Shown here one piece after another: positions 24,111 to 36,642 of a stretch of DNA of 64,000 bases. The notes under the pieces are model-generated. The model did no database searches and had not been told where the DNA came from. It saw only the letters and a program-made list of their open reading frames with translations. A program made the position numbers and the translations under genes. Each line of letters begins with the position of its first letter. Position 1 is the stretch's first letter. Source of the DNA: Gnetum montanum. Lineage: Eukaryota; Streptophyta; Gnetopsida; Gnetales; Gnetaceae. The stretch spans positions 274,018 through 338,017 of the forward strand of contig MNCI01012692.1 of the NCBI GenBank assembly GCA_015680685.1, in the 5' to 3' direction.

Positions 24111-24889
24111 GATTAACATGGGTGCTATTGTCACTTGACCCTTTTCAGGGTCATCCTTAATGGACTTATCATGAAACATCAACTGAGCTGGCCATGGTTC
24201 CTTGGCCATAGAGGGAAGCATGATAGTGTGGATCACTTTCTCCTCTATCGACATGTTTTTGTCAACCGGAATGGATGTTAACATCCAAACCATGGCCTCG
24301 CAATGCGCAGTGGAAGTTATTACTAAGTCATATAGGCTCAAAGTTGTATTTTTCTATTGTAGAGCCTATTTAACTTATGTGAGGGTGTTAATAAAATCTT
24401 GTCTACCATCTTATTGTTTGTTACCTCTTTCCTCCTCCATTCGTCGTAGGAGACAAATCTCCTAAGGAGGGGCAGTTTCAGGTTGAGGACTATGCTTTCT
24501 CAGGAGGGATGATGATGATTTCATTTATGTGGCATTACCATTGATGGTGAGGGGGCCATGGGCATCGAGGACAAGGGGGTAGGCTTTGGGGGACCTAAGG
24601 CAGTGCATTCCTTAGCCATCTTGTCTACTGAACGCTCTTCCCATTTTTTCAAATGAGGAGGCTACGGTGCCATTTTTGTTACTTGACTTTATGGGTTAGA
24701 TGCACTTGAATGTTTTGGCACCTTAATGATCAATGATGCCTGTTGAGCTGGCATGGGTGGTGATGCAACTTTGAGTACAAAGGGTGCGGGGGTGGATGTC
24801 TAAGGAGGAACCTTAAAGATAAACGGTTGTTGTGACATTGTCCTTGTTGTTGTCAGGGTTGCTCCATTATGGTGAGGCACATGCACCAC

Positions 24890-27300
24890 AAATGGTTGTC
24901 ATGGTGGTTTTGGATTGTTGTTGTCAATGCCAATAACATTGATTGTATACCCCACATTGTTGGCATTCAAGGGATCATTGTAAACATGCATTGATTGATT
25001 CTTGGGGCAGATGGGACTATTTTCATCCAAGACCAATTTTCCCTGATCAATCATTTGTTGAATGTCATCTTTCAATGCCAAACAGTAATTTGTATTGTGA
25101 CCAAACAATTGATGGTAATCACGAAACCATTCTAGCTTGAAATTCTTAGGAACTTGTGGCTCATTGGGCATCGCCAAGAAGGGGTTCCTAAGAAGTTTGC
25201 AGTACCGTTAATGACATTTAATCACTTCCTTTGACATCTTCTTATGCTATATACACCCAACCCCTAATAGTTTCTTTAGAAGTTCTACAAGTTTAATAGG
25301 CAAGGGTGTGTACTTGGAGCGATCCTTGCACTAGAAGTTGGGCCTAGGTGGGGTTGACACCTCAAGTGCTAATGTTGAAGGGTAACCAGTGCTACCTAAG
25401 CCAGATGTGGTGTTAGCGGGTGCTATGGCTACCTTTTTGTTGTTGTTGTTGTTGTTGGGTTTGGTCTCGTTGGCCATAGCATCCACCATGGTCATTGTGG
25501 CCTTACCCTTCTCTTTGTCCTTTTTGATGTGTGTGTTTTTATATGTAACATAGGTTGGGCCTTTGCTAGCTTTGGCTGCATCCTAGATGCTCTTGGTTTG
25601 AGCAAAGGTTTGAATAAGAGAGCACAGAGCTAGGTAGTAAATCTTTGACTTAATAAAGTCTTTTACTGCTCCCTTGAAGATGGAAAAAAATGGGCCTCAG
25701 CGATAGGCTCACGTATCTCATTCAAGGTGGTGCTCCACTACTATATGAATCTCTACACAAACTCCAATAGGTCTTGCTTGACGCTCATCAGCTAGTCTAG
25801 CATGACCTCTGATTTCAAGTTATACTTGAAGCAGGTCACAAACTGACTCAACAACTCCTCCAAGGTTGAGATCGAGGTGTGTGGGAGAACACACCATTCT
25901 AGAGCTTTGCTTGTTAGAGACATGGCAAAGACATGGATGATGGTGTGTGGCCATTGTTGCAATAGTAGAGATTTAGATCTAAACATTACCAAATGTGTAT
26001 TGGGATTTCCCTTCCCATTGTATTTTGTGAATTGTGGAAGTGGCACCCCATGGGGCAACGTAAGCATGGGGATGGCTGGGCTGATGGGGTTGTCATGGTA
26101 AAAATTAATGACCTGTACCATGTCAGAATCGATCACTTTGAGGCATTTAATTTCCTCAGTGAGGCTATGGATAAGTTGAAAAGCTTGATCCAGACTTGGG
26201 GATGTTGTAGATAGTTGTGGGGTTGCTTAAGAAGCCATCATTGGTGATGTTGTAAAGGCAACAACCTAGTCCATAGGGGTGTTGTTGGGGTCACTGTTGA
26301 AAATGGTGTTGCCTGGGTGGTCCACCACCCAGTGGGTGGTGTTGTTGGGGCAACAACTACTAGTGGCATTATGGGGTTGGTAGCTTGCCCGGTTGGTAGG
26401 GCAGCACACAGCCCTGTGTTTGGTTGTATTACATGCGGAAGCTGGTGCACTTGGGGTTGCACGTAGTGTGACATTAGATAAGGTTATGCAATAGGGAAAG
26501 AAGTAGTTGGCACCAACCACATGGTTGAGACTAGGTTAACTACTGGTGGTGGGATGGGTGCAGACGAGGGATCATGGGTGAAGCTCACATGCAACTATGA
26601 TGTGGGTGGAGTGTGGACATATGGTAGCCTAGCTATGAATAATGTTGGGTATGATGCCGGGGCAAACTAAGAAGGAAGGATGACTGGAAAAAAAGTTGAA
26701 GGGCCCACTTGCTAGTACATTGAATGTACAGAATGGCTGCCCATGGCTAACAAAGGTGTGGGTTGTAACAAGGTTGTGGTAACCATGAAAGGGGAAAAAG
26801 AAAAGAGTAGGTTCGACTAAAAGATAGCAGTGGGAGGGATAACTGTAGCGTAGCTATACCCACCACATTCAGAGTGGGATTCTACATCTTCCTATCCATG
26901 ATAGAACACTTTGTCATAATGAGATTCTATGTCCCATTCCTTGGACCTATTGACTCACATCAGTTAGTCTAAGACCCATTGGTATTGTTCAATCAACAAG
27001 ATGGTGATGTCAAGGGCAGGGATGAACTCCCTCCTGTTCTGATGGAGGAACTCGATGTTACATTTTTCCTCAAGTTTCTAGCGGTCCAAGGGTAAATTCA
27101 CCTAGACTTTTGCACAAATGAGGTCATACTGCTCTATGTCTTGCATGAAGCACTCAGCTGATAGGTGCCATAGTCTAAGGGACTGACATTATGCCAACAT
27201 TGGGCTAGGCGATCAGTCAGGACCTATCATATTTTGGACCAAGTAGGGAACCTCCAGGTTCAAGGTGGTGGCAGCAATGGTTGCAGGAATCATCTTTTGT
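24890..27300 (-). pseudogene. Gag of element B
   Basis: The best frames are 26520-26238 (Pro/Thr-rich N-terminal part), 26136-25792 (Retrotrans_gag domain with KYNGKGNPNTHLVMF, MSLTSKALEW and LEELLSQFV) and 25177-24899 (zinc-finger-like region). In the last, the first Cys of the C-x2-H-x4-H-x4-C pattern is Arg (RDYHQLFGH) while the final Cys is kept. Copy A shows the reverse. The frame is broken repeatedly. The stretch 24110-24890 is a proline-rich, degraded linker to protease. Confidence 0.8.
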
Positions 27301-27623
27301 CATAAGGTGGAAACTGTAAAAGAGATAAATTGAAACTGGGTATGCTGGGGAGTTACGCCCACTATGCTAAGCAAGAGTGTTACGCTAGAAGTTTTGCTCT
27401 ATCGCATGATGTTCAAGTAGTATGGGGAAGTAAACAAAGTAAACACAGTATAGTAAACGATTGGAGGTTTTTGTCCTGCCAGGTCCCAAAGTAATCGGCA
27501 TTGTGACCAGTCTACACCACACGGTGCGTAGACAACCACAAGGGTGCCATGTCTACGCTAGTAGGTGACAAGGTACAAATAGTGTGTAGGATTACCCATG
27601 ATACAAAAAAAGGGCACCAAATT

Positions 27624-27640
27624 CCTCCTTCTAGCACCAA
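27624..27640 (-). other. Primer-binding site of element B
   Basis: Minus strand TGGTGCTAGAAGGAGGA starts five bases inside the LTR end. TGG matches a tRNA 3' CCA; the tRNA was not identified. The corresponding site of element C is TGGTTCTAGAAGGTG. Confidence 0.65.
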
Positions 27641-27644
27641 AAAT

Positions 27645-29859
27645 TGTAGCAACTGAAAATGTCAATGGCTGGAACACCGAGAGATCACTAGGTGTACAGC
27701 CTAACCCTGGATCCATGCGAGGACCATGCTAGATGTAAACGGATGCAGGGTACCTTGAATGGTCTAGTTGATCAGATAGGGACTTAATTGGTGTACAACA
27801 ACCTTTTGTAAATGTTTTTTTGGAGGCATTATATGCAAGTTGAAATGGTAAGTGAAAAATGTAAAATGATGAAAAATAATGCAAGATATGATAATAGCAA
27901 ATAAAGAATGAAACTGGCTTGGGTGAGAAAATGCATCACCCCAAGATCAGGGAATCTGATCTTTGCTTGATTGAAGGAGATACACAACAGAGGGGCAATA
28001 TGGACAAGCATAGCTTACAATGAAGTAGTATGGTCACAACTCCCTAAACTATTATTAACAGCTTGCTAACAGGGTCCTTCTGCTTGCCAGTTTGCTTGCC
28101 AAGACTAATTTCCAAGAAGAAAAAATTCCAGAATGTCAAACATGGTCCAAAACCAACCACATTAAAGATGCTAGAAGCCAATCACCGAAATGATGAATCC
28201 AAAAGCCAACCCCTTGAACCTTGTTTTCCAAGGTATTTATAAAGCCAGGAGCAAAAGAAAAATGTGGTTTAGATGCCACATGTCCTGGGTCCCACATAGT
28301 GCAAACGTTACTATGTCATGATGTTGTGTGATGCTAGCTGTGAAACCTACTATGCTATGACCATACTATTTAAGCTACATGTGTCAGAGTCCAGTGGGCT
28401 ACCATGTTTGTTACAAGAAAACTACCAACAATGCATGCAAAGTGGAGCCTATGCTCCAAGACTACATCTTCCTTGCTCTCATGAGCTAGGCCAAGTGTAG
28501 GGACAACTTTGGGGATAGTTAGGGGGTGCAAAAAAAAGCAAGCTTGCTGATTTTGTCCTTTGAAGATATGTCGGGATGTGAGTAAGTGTTGCCAATAAGT
28601 TTTGAATCTAACTGAAGATTTCTTAAGGCTCCCATGCAAGTGTTACGCTAATTACCCTACCCAGTGTATTGGTGTAGTGTAGACACCCGCATGCTATGTT
28701 GTGCTACATTACATAGCAAAGCATAGCGTAGCCACTAGTCTTGAAAGAAACCTTGCCTAAAAGCCAAGAATACCTATTTGAGGTCTAGCCAGGCAAGTAA
28801 TTGCAACCCTATCTTTTATGCTGGAATGTTTTCAGACCTACTAAGTCTATCCTTGGGACACTTTAGTGTTTTGCATCCTCACTACATTGTGCTACACTAT
28901 GCAGCATTGCATAGTGTAGCAACCAATATGACATGCATCCTTGTCCTATCTGCAATGCTTTGTCAAGAAACTTTGCTTGAGGGCCAAGGGCTAGGTGGGA
29001 CAAGTAGTTTTGGAGGCTGAAGTGTGGCCAAGTGAAATCCTCTTACTAGAACCACTTAGGAGAGGGCCTTCATATGTTTTGTCCTTGCTACGCTATGCTA
29101 CGCTAAATAGTGTAACATAGCGTAGCACCCAATTTGACTTGGATTCTAACTACATCTTGCAAAAAAAAATTCACGGGATGTTAGTCATGTCTTGGTGTGT
29201 CAGCAAAGCAAACCTGTTTGATGGTTGAAGCATGGGAAAATGTGCCTACTTCATTAGAGCCATCTGAGTAGGAGTGTTGGCAGAGTGCATCCTTGCTGCC
29301 TTGTGCTACGCTGCATAGCATAGCATAGCATAGTGCTTGAGTGAAGAGGATTTTTGATGAAATTTGCCACATTTTTGTTGTGTCATGTTGCTCATGCATC
29401 AAGGATGAAGTGGGGTAGATATCTTGAAGGACTGAATTGTTGTAAATCTACACCTTTTGGGTGCAATCAGTCTTCCCAAGGCCTCCTACACTATGCAACA
29501 TAGCGTAGGGTAGCAAGTTTTGTAGATAGAAAACTTGCCAAACTATTTTTTTCATCCTAAACACCTTCTACAACTCCTAGCATGGTCCCTAGGTAGATCA
29601 TTAGTCAATTCAAGTGTCAAGCTAGGTAGACTAGAGAGTGTAGCTAGCCTATCAACCTGTGCAATAGAAAATTTGCCAGATTGTGTAGTCTACCCCTAGT
29701 GCCTCTTTCATGCAAACTGGCCTTATGGTTGGATGCCATGTTGACTATGCCATAGAGAATATTTTCTACATGGTCCAACATGTCACTATGCTTGTGGGGA
29801 CCCTTGCCCACATTCCAGGACTACTAAATCATGAGAGTCCTAGAATTTATGGTGTTTCA
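27645..29859 (-). repeat. 5' LTR of element B
   Basis: The 2215-bp LTR starts TGAAACACCAT on the minus strand (29859) and ends at plus-strand TGTAGCAACTG (27645), with the PBS directly inside. TATA lies at 28232-28242. It is about 250 bp longer than A's LTRs, matching one extra palindrome-bearing unit. Clusters are at about 28692-28732, 28881-28920, 29087-29127, 29294-29335 and 29485-29514. Confidence 0.85.
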
Positions 29860-29875
29860 ATGGGTTTTTGTGGTC

Positions 29876-32256
29876 TTACCTATTGAAGGTGGAGAAACCT
29901 AGATAACAAAATGGTTCCTTGGGTTTTGGAGGATTAGAAATTTGTCGATTATGTTGTGATGTTGAAGCCATTGAAAGGGGGACACGTATGATGAAAGGTT
30001 CCTTAGGGGTCAGAGGAGGTGATACCCATATGAAAAAGGGTTCCCTAGGCTTTGTGTTTAGGGATTGTGATGGTACTCTAATGATAAAAAGTTCCCTAGA
30101 GGGATTAGACCATTTTGTTTTTGTGAATGAGGCTATGGTATAGGAGTTGTTGTTAGCACTTATAGAACTAGGCTCATTTACTACCAACTCTTCATGGTTT
30201 AACATCTTTTGGAGGTCATGTTTTAATGCTACGCAAAAATCAATGTTATGACTATCCATTTAATGATAATGGCAATACCTATCCAACCTAAAATACCTCA
30301 ATAGCTTAGGATCATCTATGATATCTATCATTAGGGCTCTAACTATGTCACAAAGACAATTGTGCCTCTTGCGAGCCTCTTCAGATAGTTGCTTATGTTG
30401 TATATAGTTGCTCTTAAGTAACTATTCTAAGAGTTCAAGGGAATTTAAAGGAACTTTCCATACTTAGACCTATTCTTTCATCCAAATTTTGGACTTGGTT
30501 GATTTGGGGCATAGGAAGTGGATGGTTGCAATGAGTTAGAGGATGTGTTATATGGTGTTGATCCTCTCCTTGATGCCTATTTTGGATATTTTGCTACTAC
30601 AACCATAGTTGTATATTCTTGCTTCTGTTTATCTCTATCTCTTCTTGCATGTTGGTTCTTGTAGGCCACATAGGCTAGGTCATTACTTGCCTCAGCTACC
30701 TCCTTCATGTTCTTGCTTTGTGAGAAGGCTTGGTTTAGTGGCTAGGGTTCTAGGTAGTACAAGTTTGACTTGATAAAGTCATTTACTACTTTCTTGAAAA
30801 TGGCCAAGAGGTTGGTTTTAGCAATAGGCTCTAGGGTTTTGTTGATTATTGAGTTCCACCTTTGAATGAACCTTTTGACTAGTTCAAGTGGCCCCTACCT
30901 TACCTTCATTAGTTGATCTAATGTGACATCTAGCTTTAAATTGTATCTGAAGCAGTTGAAAAATTGGTTAATTAGATCCTTAAGGGAAGTGATGAAACCT
31001 CTAGGAAAGGTTTGATATTAATCTATAATCTTACCCTTGAGGGACATGGAGAAAATCCTCAAAACCATATGAGGCCAAGCTTGCAAAAAGAGGCACTTAG
31101 ACCGAATGGTTACTAGATGTGCATTAGGATTCCCTTCGTCATTGTATTTGGTGAAGTTTGGAATAGGCAGGCCTATAGGAAAGATTATTTGAGGCACCAT
31201 AGGGCTAATAAGATCATCTTAGTAGAAATCTATAACCTTTCCCATCTAAGTTTTGTTGGCCTTAACTTTTTGCAACTCTTCATTAAGGTCTTGGATCATT
31301 TGGAAAGCTTAATCAAAGCCTTCGTGCATCTCCATGGACTACAGTTCTTGTGTTCATGGTTGATGAAGATGTTGTGAGAGTTGTGGTTCAGGGACTTGTG
31401 GGCTCATGAGAGATTGTGGTATCAAAGGGAGAGGATGGGTTATGATGGTCATAGGTGGGCTAAATAAGGATAAATGTGTTTGTGCCAAAGCTTGAGACAT
31501 AAAGGGAACAAATGGGGTATGAGATACTTATGTTTCCTAGGGTCCCAATGAGGCTCTTATTAATATGTTAAAGGAAGATGATGAGGTAGACATCACCATG
31601 GCTGGGTAAATGAAGTTAGCTTGTGTGGCAAAGGGGACCACTGAGAATAAGAAAGTGTATTGGGACATGGGTTGTGTCTAGTATGTGGTGATGATGGATG
31701 TGAACCAAAACATGGTAGGATGGATAGAGAGAGAATTGGATCTAGGAACTTGTCCCATCGATGAGATAATAAATGTGGAGTTGGATGTGGTTATTTGGGA
31801 AGTTGGAGTTTGGAAAATACTTCTAATGAATGTGTTCAACTCTTATTTAGCCTCAAAATCCTCTTTTTCCTCTTGCTGATCCTCCAAACTAATTCCCTCA
31901 CTAAACTCATCAACCTCTATGAGTTGTGTGAGCATTTGCACATAGAAGTTAGCGAGGGGAACTTGGTCATAGGAGGATGGGATGTATACTTGCCCATCTT
32001 GATGTATAATTTTGAACTAATGCTTAGCATCAAATTTGGAGCATGGTATCAATAGACTAACTTGCATCTTAGCATAGATGAAGTTGTAGAATCCATCATT
32101 GATAACTACAAAATCTAGGCTCTTGCTTCTTTTCCTAAGTGATTGCCTTTGTTCTATGATCATGGGGTCTTTCGGGTCATAGACATGAACTACATCTATG
32201 TTGAATACCATATTTGTTAAGTTGAGATGCAATACAATTGATTGGCTAAAATACAT
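29876..32256 (-). pseudogene. Gag of element C
   Basis: The first recognisable stretch, starting with an ATG near 32256, is an N-terminal region (SFxVVINDGFYNF and following). A Pro/Ser/Thr-rich part follows (31900-31400). Next comes the Retrotrans_gag domain (about 31200-30700) with KYNDEGNPNAHLVTI and MSLKGKIID. A full CHYH...SHNIDFC finger (about 30230-30275) retains all four C-H-H-C positions, apart from a stop inside it. It ends in four imperfect repeats around EPFxIRVP (30190-29890). Stops are scattered. B's insertion removes the rest. Confidence 0.75.
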
Positions 32257-32316
32257 GGTTACGATGCTAAAAATGGCTTGAAAAGGTTATGGAATTTAAA
32301 AATAGCTAAAAATGGA

Positions 32317-32496
32317 CCACTTACTATAAATAGTAAGTGGTTGCCAAAAGGGGTATGCCCCCTTACTAAAAATGAAAAGAGGGGGTTATCACACTCCATC
32401 ACTCTTGGCTTTCTAGCCATAGAAAAATGATAAAAATGGCGAGAGTCACTTACTATAAATGGTAAGTGGAGGGTAAGGGGGATATATCCCTTTACC
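32317..32496. repeat. Duplicated double hairpins in the leader of element C
   Basis: At 32317-32340 there are perfect 11-bp arms (CCACTTACTAT with its complement) around AA. A second hairpin, AAGGGG/CCCCTT, lies at 32348-32364. The pair is repeated about 130 bp on: CACTTAC/GTAAGTG at 32447-32468, then 9 paired positions GGTAAGGGG/CCCTTTACC at 32472-32496. Both pairs lie between the PBS and gag. Confidence 0.75.
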
Positions 32497-32650
32497 AAAA
32501 ATGAATAGGTGAAAAGGTTGTAGCAAACTTCACCTATGCTAGCTTCCTAGCTTTCACACCCTCAAGTGCCCACACTAGCTTCCTAGCTATCACACCCCTG
32601 AATGTGGTGGGGCTATAGAGGAAAGAGGGGGTGAGATGGGGAGAATATCA

Positions 32651-32665
32651 CACCTTCTAGAACCA
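32651..32665 (-). other. Primer-binding site of element C
   Basis: Minus strand TGGTTCTAGAAGGTG, four bases inside the LTR end at 32670. Confidence 0.6.
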
Positions 32666-32669
32666 ACAT

Positions 32670-33684
32670 TGATGAAAGGGGGGAGGGGTGGTGAAGAATG
32701 GATGGAAGTTTTGGTAAGTGTTGTTTTGGCTGAAAAACCAAAGTAAAAACTTTTATTTTTGAAAGATGATGTTTCTTTTTTATGAAAATTAACAATGTTG
32801 ACCCTATTGGAAAAATTTCAAAGTAGGGGAATTTTTGGTGATCCAAGGGAATAACACCCTTCCTAGTTGATGGGGGTAACACCCTTCCAAGCTATCTTTA
32901 AAAATTTCTAGCAATTGCTTGAAATTTTCTCAAAGCCCAAACACCCATGTTGGGGGGGTATGATACCCACATTAGCTATAATTTGGATGAAAATTTTGGC
33001 TATGTTTTAGGTGGGGTAGGTGAGATCCACCCCCATGTATCCACATTAGCTAGCCACACTGGCTAATCCCTCCATGCTAGCTAACCCCTCCATGCTAGGG
33101 GAAGTGTGTCAATGTTGGGGGGTTGAAAGATCAATGCTAGGTAGAGATCTTCCATACTAGCATGCAAGATCCTAGCTAGAGTTGATGTCAATATCTTGGC
33201 CATGTTGCTTCCATGTTGCAGAGAAGGTATCAATATTGAGGGGGATGAGAGATCAATGCAAGGGCGAAGGTCAAATCCCTCTAGGCTGAGTTACCCCACT
33301 CTCCATGTTGGGCATAGGTCAGATCCATCCCTTGCACTCCTCCATGTTGGCTTTGATGTCTCCTACCTATCTTACCTATTACAAGGGGTTTTTCAGTGTA
33401 GAAAAGTGTAAACCCCCAATAAAATCCATCAAATTATCCTTTTCTCATTCCAAAAGGCATTTTTGATCCCTCCCCCCACAAGCCCAAATATAGACAGTAG
33501 GTGACTCTTTTCATTTGGGGAATGAGCTTTTGGCCACTTATGAGGCATTTTTTAGTTCTAAAAATATGAAATATGTGAGATTTCCCCTCATGGATTACAA
33601 CCTTCACATTTACAATAAAGGTTTTCCTTAGTTTCATGGGATGGGATTACAAAGGTTACAATACACAAATTTGGTGGTGTTTCA
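32670..33684 (-). repeat. 5' LTR of element C
   Basis: The outer end on the plus strand is GGTGTTTCA (33676-33684), the same terminus as the A and B LTRs. The inner end is TGATGAAAG at 32670, next to the PBS. The sequence is otherwise diverged and shorter than the A/B LTRs and lacks their palindrome clusters. No partner LTR lies in the window, so the limits rest on termini and PBS only. Confidence 0.65.
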
Positions 33685-35966
33685 AGGTTATTATGAAACC
33701 TTTAATTAAATTAAAGAACTAAAGTAAGATTCTTTGATTTTATATAGTAGGTTTTCCAATCACATGATACCCTACAAAAATTATCTTCTAAATTATAAAA
33801 TGAACAATAGTCTTTACAACATCAGAATTAGAGATGGATAATACTCATCCATAGAAGGAAAAGGAGATTGTGTAGTTAAATTAAAAAATAGACAAAAAAT
33901 TACCATTTCCAATATGTATTATGTTACTACTCATTCTAACTCTTTGATCTCTATTAGATAAGTCTCTAATGAAGAAAATAGTGTTAGTTTCAATAGAAAT
34001 TTTTGCATTATTAACAAATCCAATTATGAAAAATGCATGAAAATCAAAACCTTGACTAAAAAAATATATGTCCTTGAATGCAAATATCTCAATAATAAGG
34101 AAGAAATCATAAGAAACCATACTAATTAAGAAAAGTATGTACTTACAATAGAAGATAATCAAATCCCAAAAAACGGATGAAGTTAAGGAAAAGGATAATG
34201 AGGATTTTAGCATATACAAACTTTGACATGGAAGGTTTAGTCACATCTCCTATTAAAAAATTAAAAGAATGATCAAACAAGAAAATGATAAATGAATAAA
34301 AATTTTAGATATTCCTCAAGATAAATATGAGACTTGCATACAAGGAAAGTAGTCAATTCTCCTTACAACTCTCGCATGATAAAGAATGAAAATCCATTTG
34401 ATCTTTTGCACATGGATCTTGTTGGAACAATGCTCACTATTTCAATAGGAGGGATAAATTATTTCATGATCATAGTAGATGACTACTCAAGATAAACTTG
34501 GACTTATAGTTTGAAGTAAAAGGATGAAGCCCTCAAGTACTTTGAAACTTTCTACAAAATGATTAAAACTTCATGAATCTCAAGAAGAAGCTCATCCAAT
34601 TAGATAAAGAAGGTGATTTCATTAATAAAGAATTTAATATGTTCTATAAAGAAAATGAAATCATTCATCAGACCACATGTGGATATAGCCCATAATAAAA
34701 TGGAGTAATTAAAATAAATAATAGAATAATACAAGACATGATAAGGTTCTTACTAAATTATATCTCACCATTTAACCAATATTGGAGTACGGCAGTCATA
34801 GCTTCTTATTACATTTCTAATCAAATAATCATTAAAAGAAATGAAGATATGTTTTCATATGAAGCTCTATATAAAAAAATTCCTAACTTGAGTCATATGA
34901 GAATATTTGAGTGTCATTGTTATCTAAAGATCCTTAAAAAGTTCATTGAAAAACTTGAGGATAGAGGGAGAAAAGGCATCTTTCTTGTTTATGATTCTCA
35001 TACCAATGGATATAGATGCTATGACCTAATGAATTAGAAATAACATATTTTAATATATGTTATATTTGATTAGATAAATTTCAATATATGTGATCTTTTC
35101 AAATAATAAGAGAAATTAGACACATATCAAAGTTCAAAACTTTAGGTTCAAAGAGGCCATCCTCGTAGTCAAATGTTAGACCAAAATTTTTAAAGAAGAA
35201 TTATAAGATCTTACAATATTACAAATACAGCATATTTAGTAGTCTCAAGTGATCCAACAAATGTCAATGAATCCATGAGATTAAAAATATGGAAAGAACT
35301 CATTAACAAAGAGTATGATGCCATCCTAAGAAATAATACATGAGAATTAGTGGGAAAAATAAAAGATGAAAAATATTATTGACTACAAGTGGTTGTATAA
35401 ATAAAATACAATGAGAAAGGAAAAGTCACAACATACAAAGAAAGACTTGTGATAAGAGGATTCAAAAAAAAGAAACACCTTGAAAATGAAGAAATATTTA
35501 TACTAGTAGCCATATTTAAAACCATCAAGCTCATTCTCTCCATAGCAACACATAGAGATTTAAAGATTCAATAAGTGGATGTAAACTTAGCATTTCTAAA
35601 TGGAAATATCAAACAAAAAGTATACATCTATTAGCTTGATGGTTATGTTATGAAAGAAAAAGAGAACAAAGTATGAAAACTCAATGAAGATCTCTATGGC
35701 CTAAAGTAAGTACCTAAGGCATAGTTTTAGAGAATTAATGGCTATCTCATCAAAAAGCATTATCAAAATTACATATTTGAACCAATGCTATATTTTTAGA
35801 AGGAAGGAGATGAATTCATCATCATATCACTATATGTAGATGATATTATCTTTATAACCACCAATAAAATTCTAACAACAGATGTCAAGAATGAGATGAA
35901 AATTGAATTTAAAATGAAGAACCTTGAAGAACTCAAATACTTCATAGGAATTAAACTAAACTAGTT
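33685..35966 (+). mobile_element. Copia remnant F (oldest layer of the left nest)
   Basis: This is a plus-strand Ty1/Copia internal region without LTRs. It is cut on the left by element C and stops abruptly near 35966, where an LTR-like fragment begins. Gag is missing in the window. It is very AT-rich and dense with stops. Confidence 0.8.
33820..35966 (+). pseudogene. Copia pol remnant: protease tail, integrase, reverse transcriptase
   Basis: Domain order protease, integrase, RT is diagnostic of Copia. A protease tail (IRIRDG, then KITISNMYYV, 33830-33935) is followed by the integrase zinc-finger start WHGRFSHIS (about 34225), FDLLHMDLVG (about 34400) and MIIVDDYSR (about 34470). NGVIKINNR (about 34700) follows, where the family has Glu after NGV-V; here it is Lys, so the catalytic Glu is gone. 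The open stretch 34738-35037 is the integrase end with ISPFNQYW, SHMRIFECHCYL and GYRCYD. RT follows with EEIFILVA and LYVDDIIFI (YVDD intact, 35833-35844), and breaks after YFIGIKLN. Confidence 0.85.
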
Positions 35967-36475
35967 TAACATCCCATTCCTTGTTAAGGGTAGAATTATA
36001 CTATAATAATGTAATTATCATTCGAAAGAAGGGGTGCCTCGTTATAAGGAGTTACGACTATTCATGGTAGCTCTCGATAATGGGTTTGACTGGAGGCATT
36101 TAATGCTAAGCTTAGAGGTCATATTAGCATGGAGTTATAGAGCTAAGATTGGAAAGTGATGAGAGTTAGGTGAGTGGGACAAGAAGGGATTGATCACCCT
36201 TCAGCTAGATAGCCTAACCATGGTGGTAGTGCTGGATTGCCTCTAAGGTCCTAAGTGTCATAAGAAGATAACCCAGAGGGTGTTACAGTGTATCGATCAA
36301 ACATCTAAAAAATATCCATTGGTTTTTTTTCTTGGCTCAATTTCATGTCCATTTTTTATTATTTTCAAATTTATAAGAGTGATGAAGTTATTTCCACATA
36401 ATGCAATATTTTTTATGCAATAAATGATTGTATTTCATTGACATCTAGGAATGGGATGGGATGTTACATTTGTTA
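35967..36475. repeat. LTR-like fragment(s) with AACATCCC / GGGATGTT ends
   Basis: The left end AACATCCCATTCC (35970) is mirrored by GAATGGGATGGGATGTTACA at the right (about 36451-36470). GGGTGTTACA also occurs at about 36279-36288. TGTAACA...TGTTACA ends are common in chromovirus Gypsy LTRs, so this may be a solo LTR plus a second partial one. A MITE-like element is the alternative. No TSD could be confirmed. Confidence 0.4.
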
Positions 36476-36642
36476 TTGGAGCAAATCATGATTCAGAAGT
36501 CAAAGTGGAAGAAAGTAGAAAAAATATATGAATTTAAATTTTTTTATTAATATATGAATGAGATACATCAATAAGAGAAATATGGAAATATATGTGGGAT
36601 ACATTAAGAATAGGAATATGAAAAGAAGTAGAAAGAGGAAGA

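Larger units (their letters stand above)
23233..29859 (-). mobile_element. Element B, 5' part right of the A insertion (Tat-like Gypsy)
   Basis: On the minus strand it contains the 5' LTR (29859-27645), PBS, leader, gag and protease, then A interrupts. The outer neighbour is ATGGG (29860-29864), which should reappear at B's far end outside the window. B inserted into the gag of element C. Confidence 0.8.
29860..33684 (-). mobile_element. Element C, 5' part (Gypsy, related to A and B)
   Basis: On the minus strand it has the 5' LTR (33684-32670), PBS, a leader with strong hairpins, and gag, then B interrupts at 29860. Gag is clearly related to that of A and B, but the LTR is only about 1 kb. 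C sits inside the Copia remnant F; the flank AGGTT (33685-33689) should recur at C's far end outside the window. Confidence 0.75.

Noticed and set aside
35967-36475. MITE with terminal inverted repeats
   Set aside because: AACATCCC/GGGATGTT ends could be a MITE, but TGTTACA ends fit Gypsy LTRs as well, and no TSD could be shown. Left as an uncertain LTR-like fragment.
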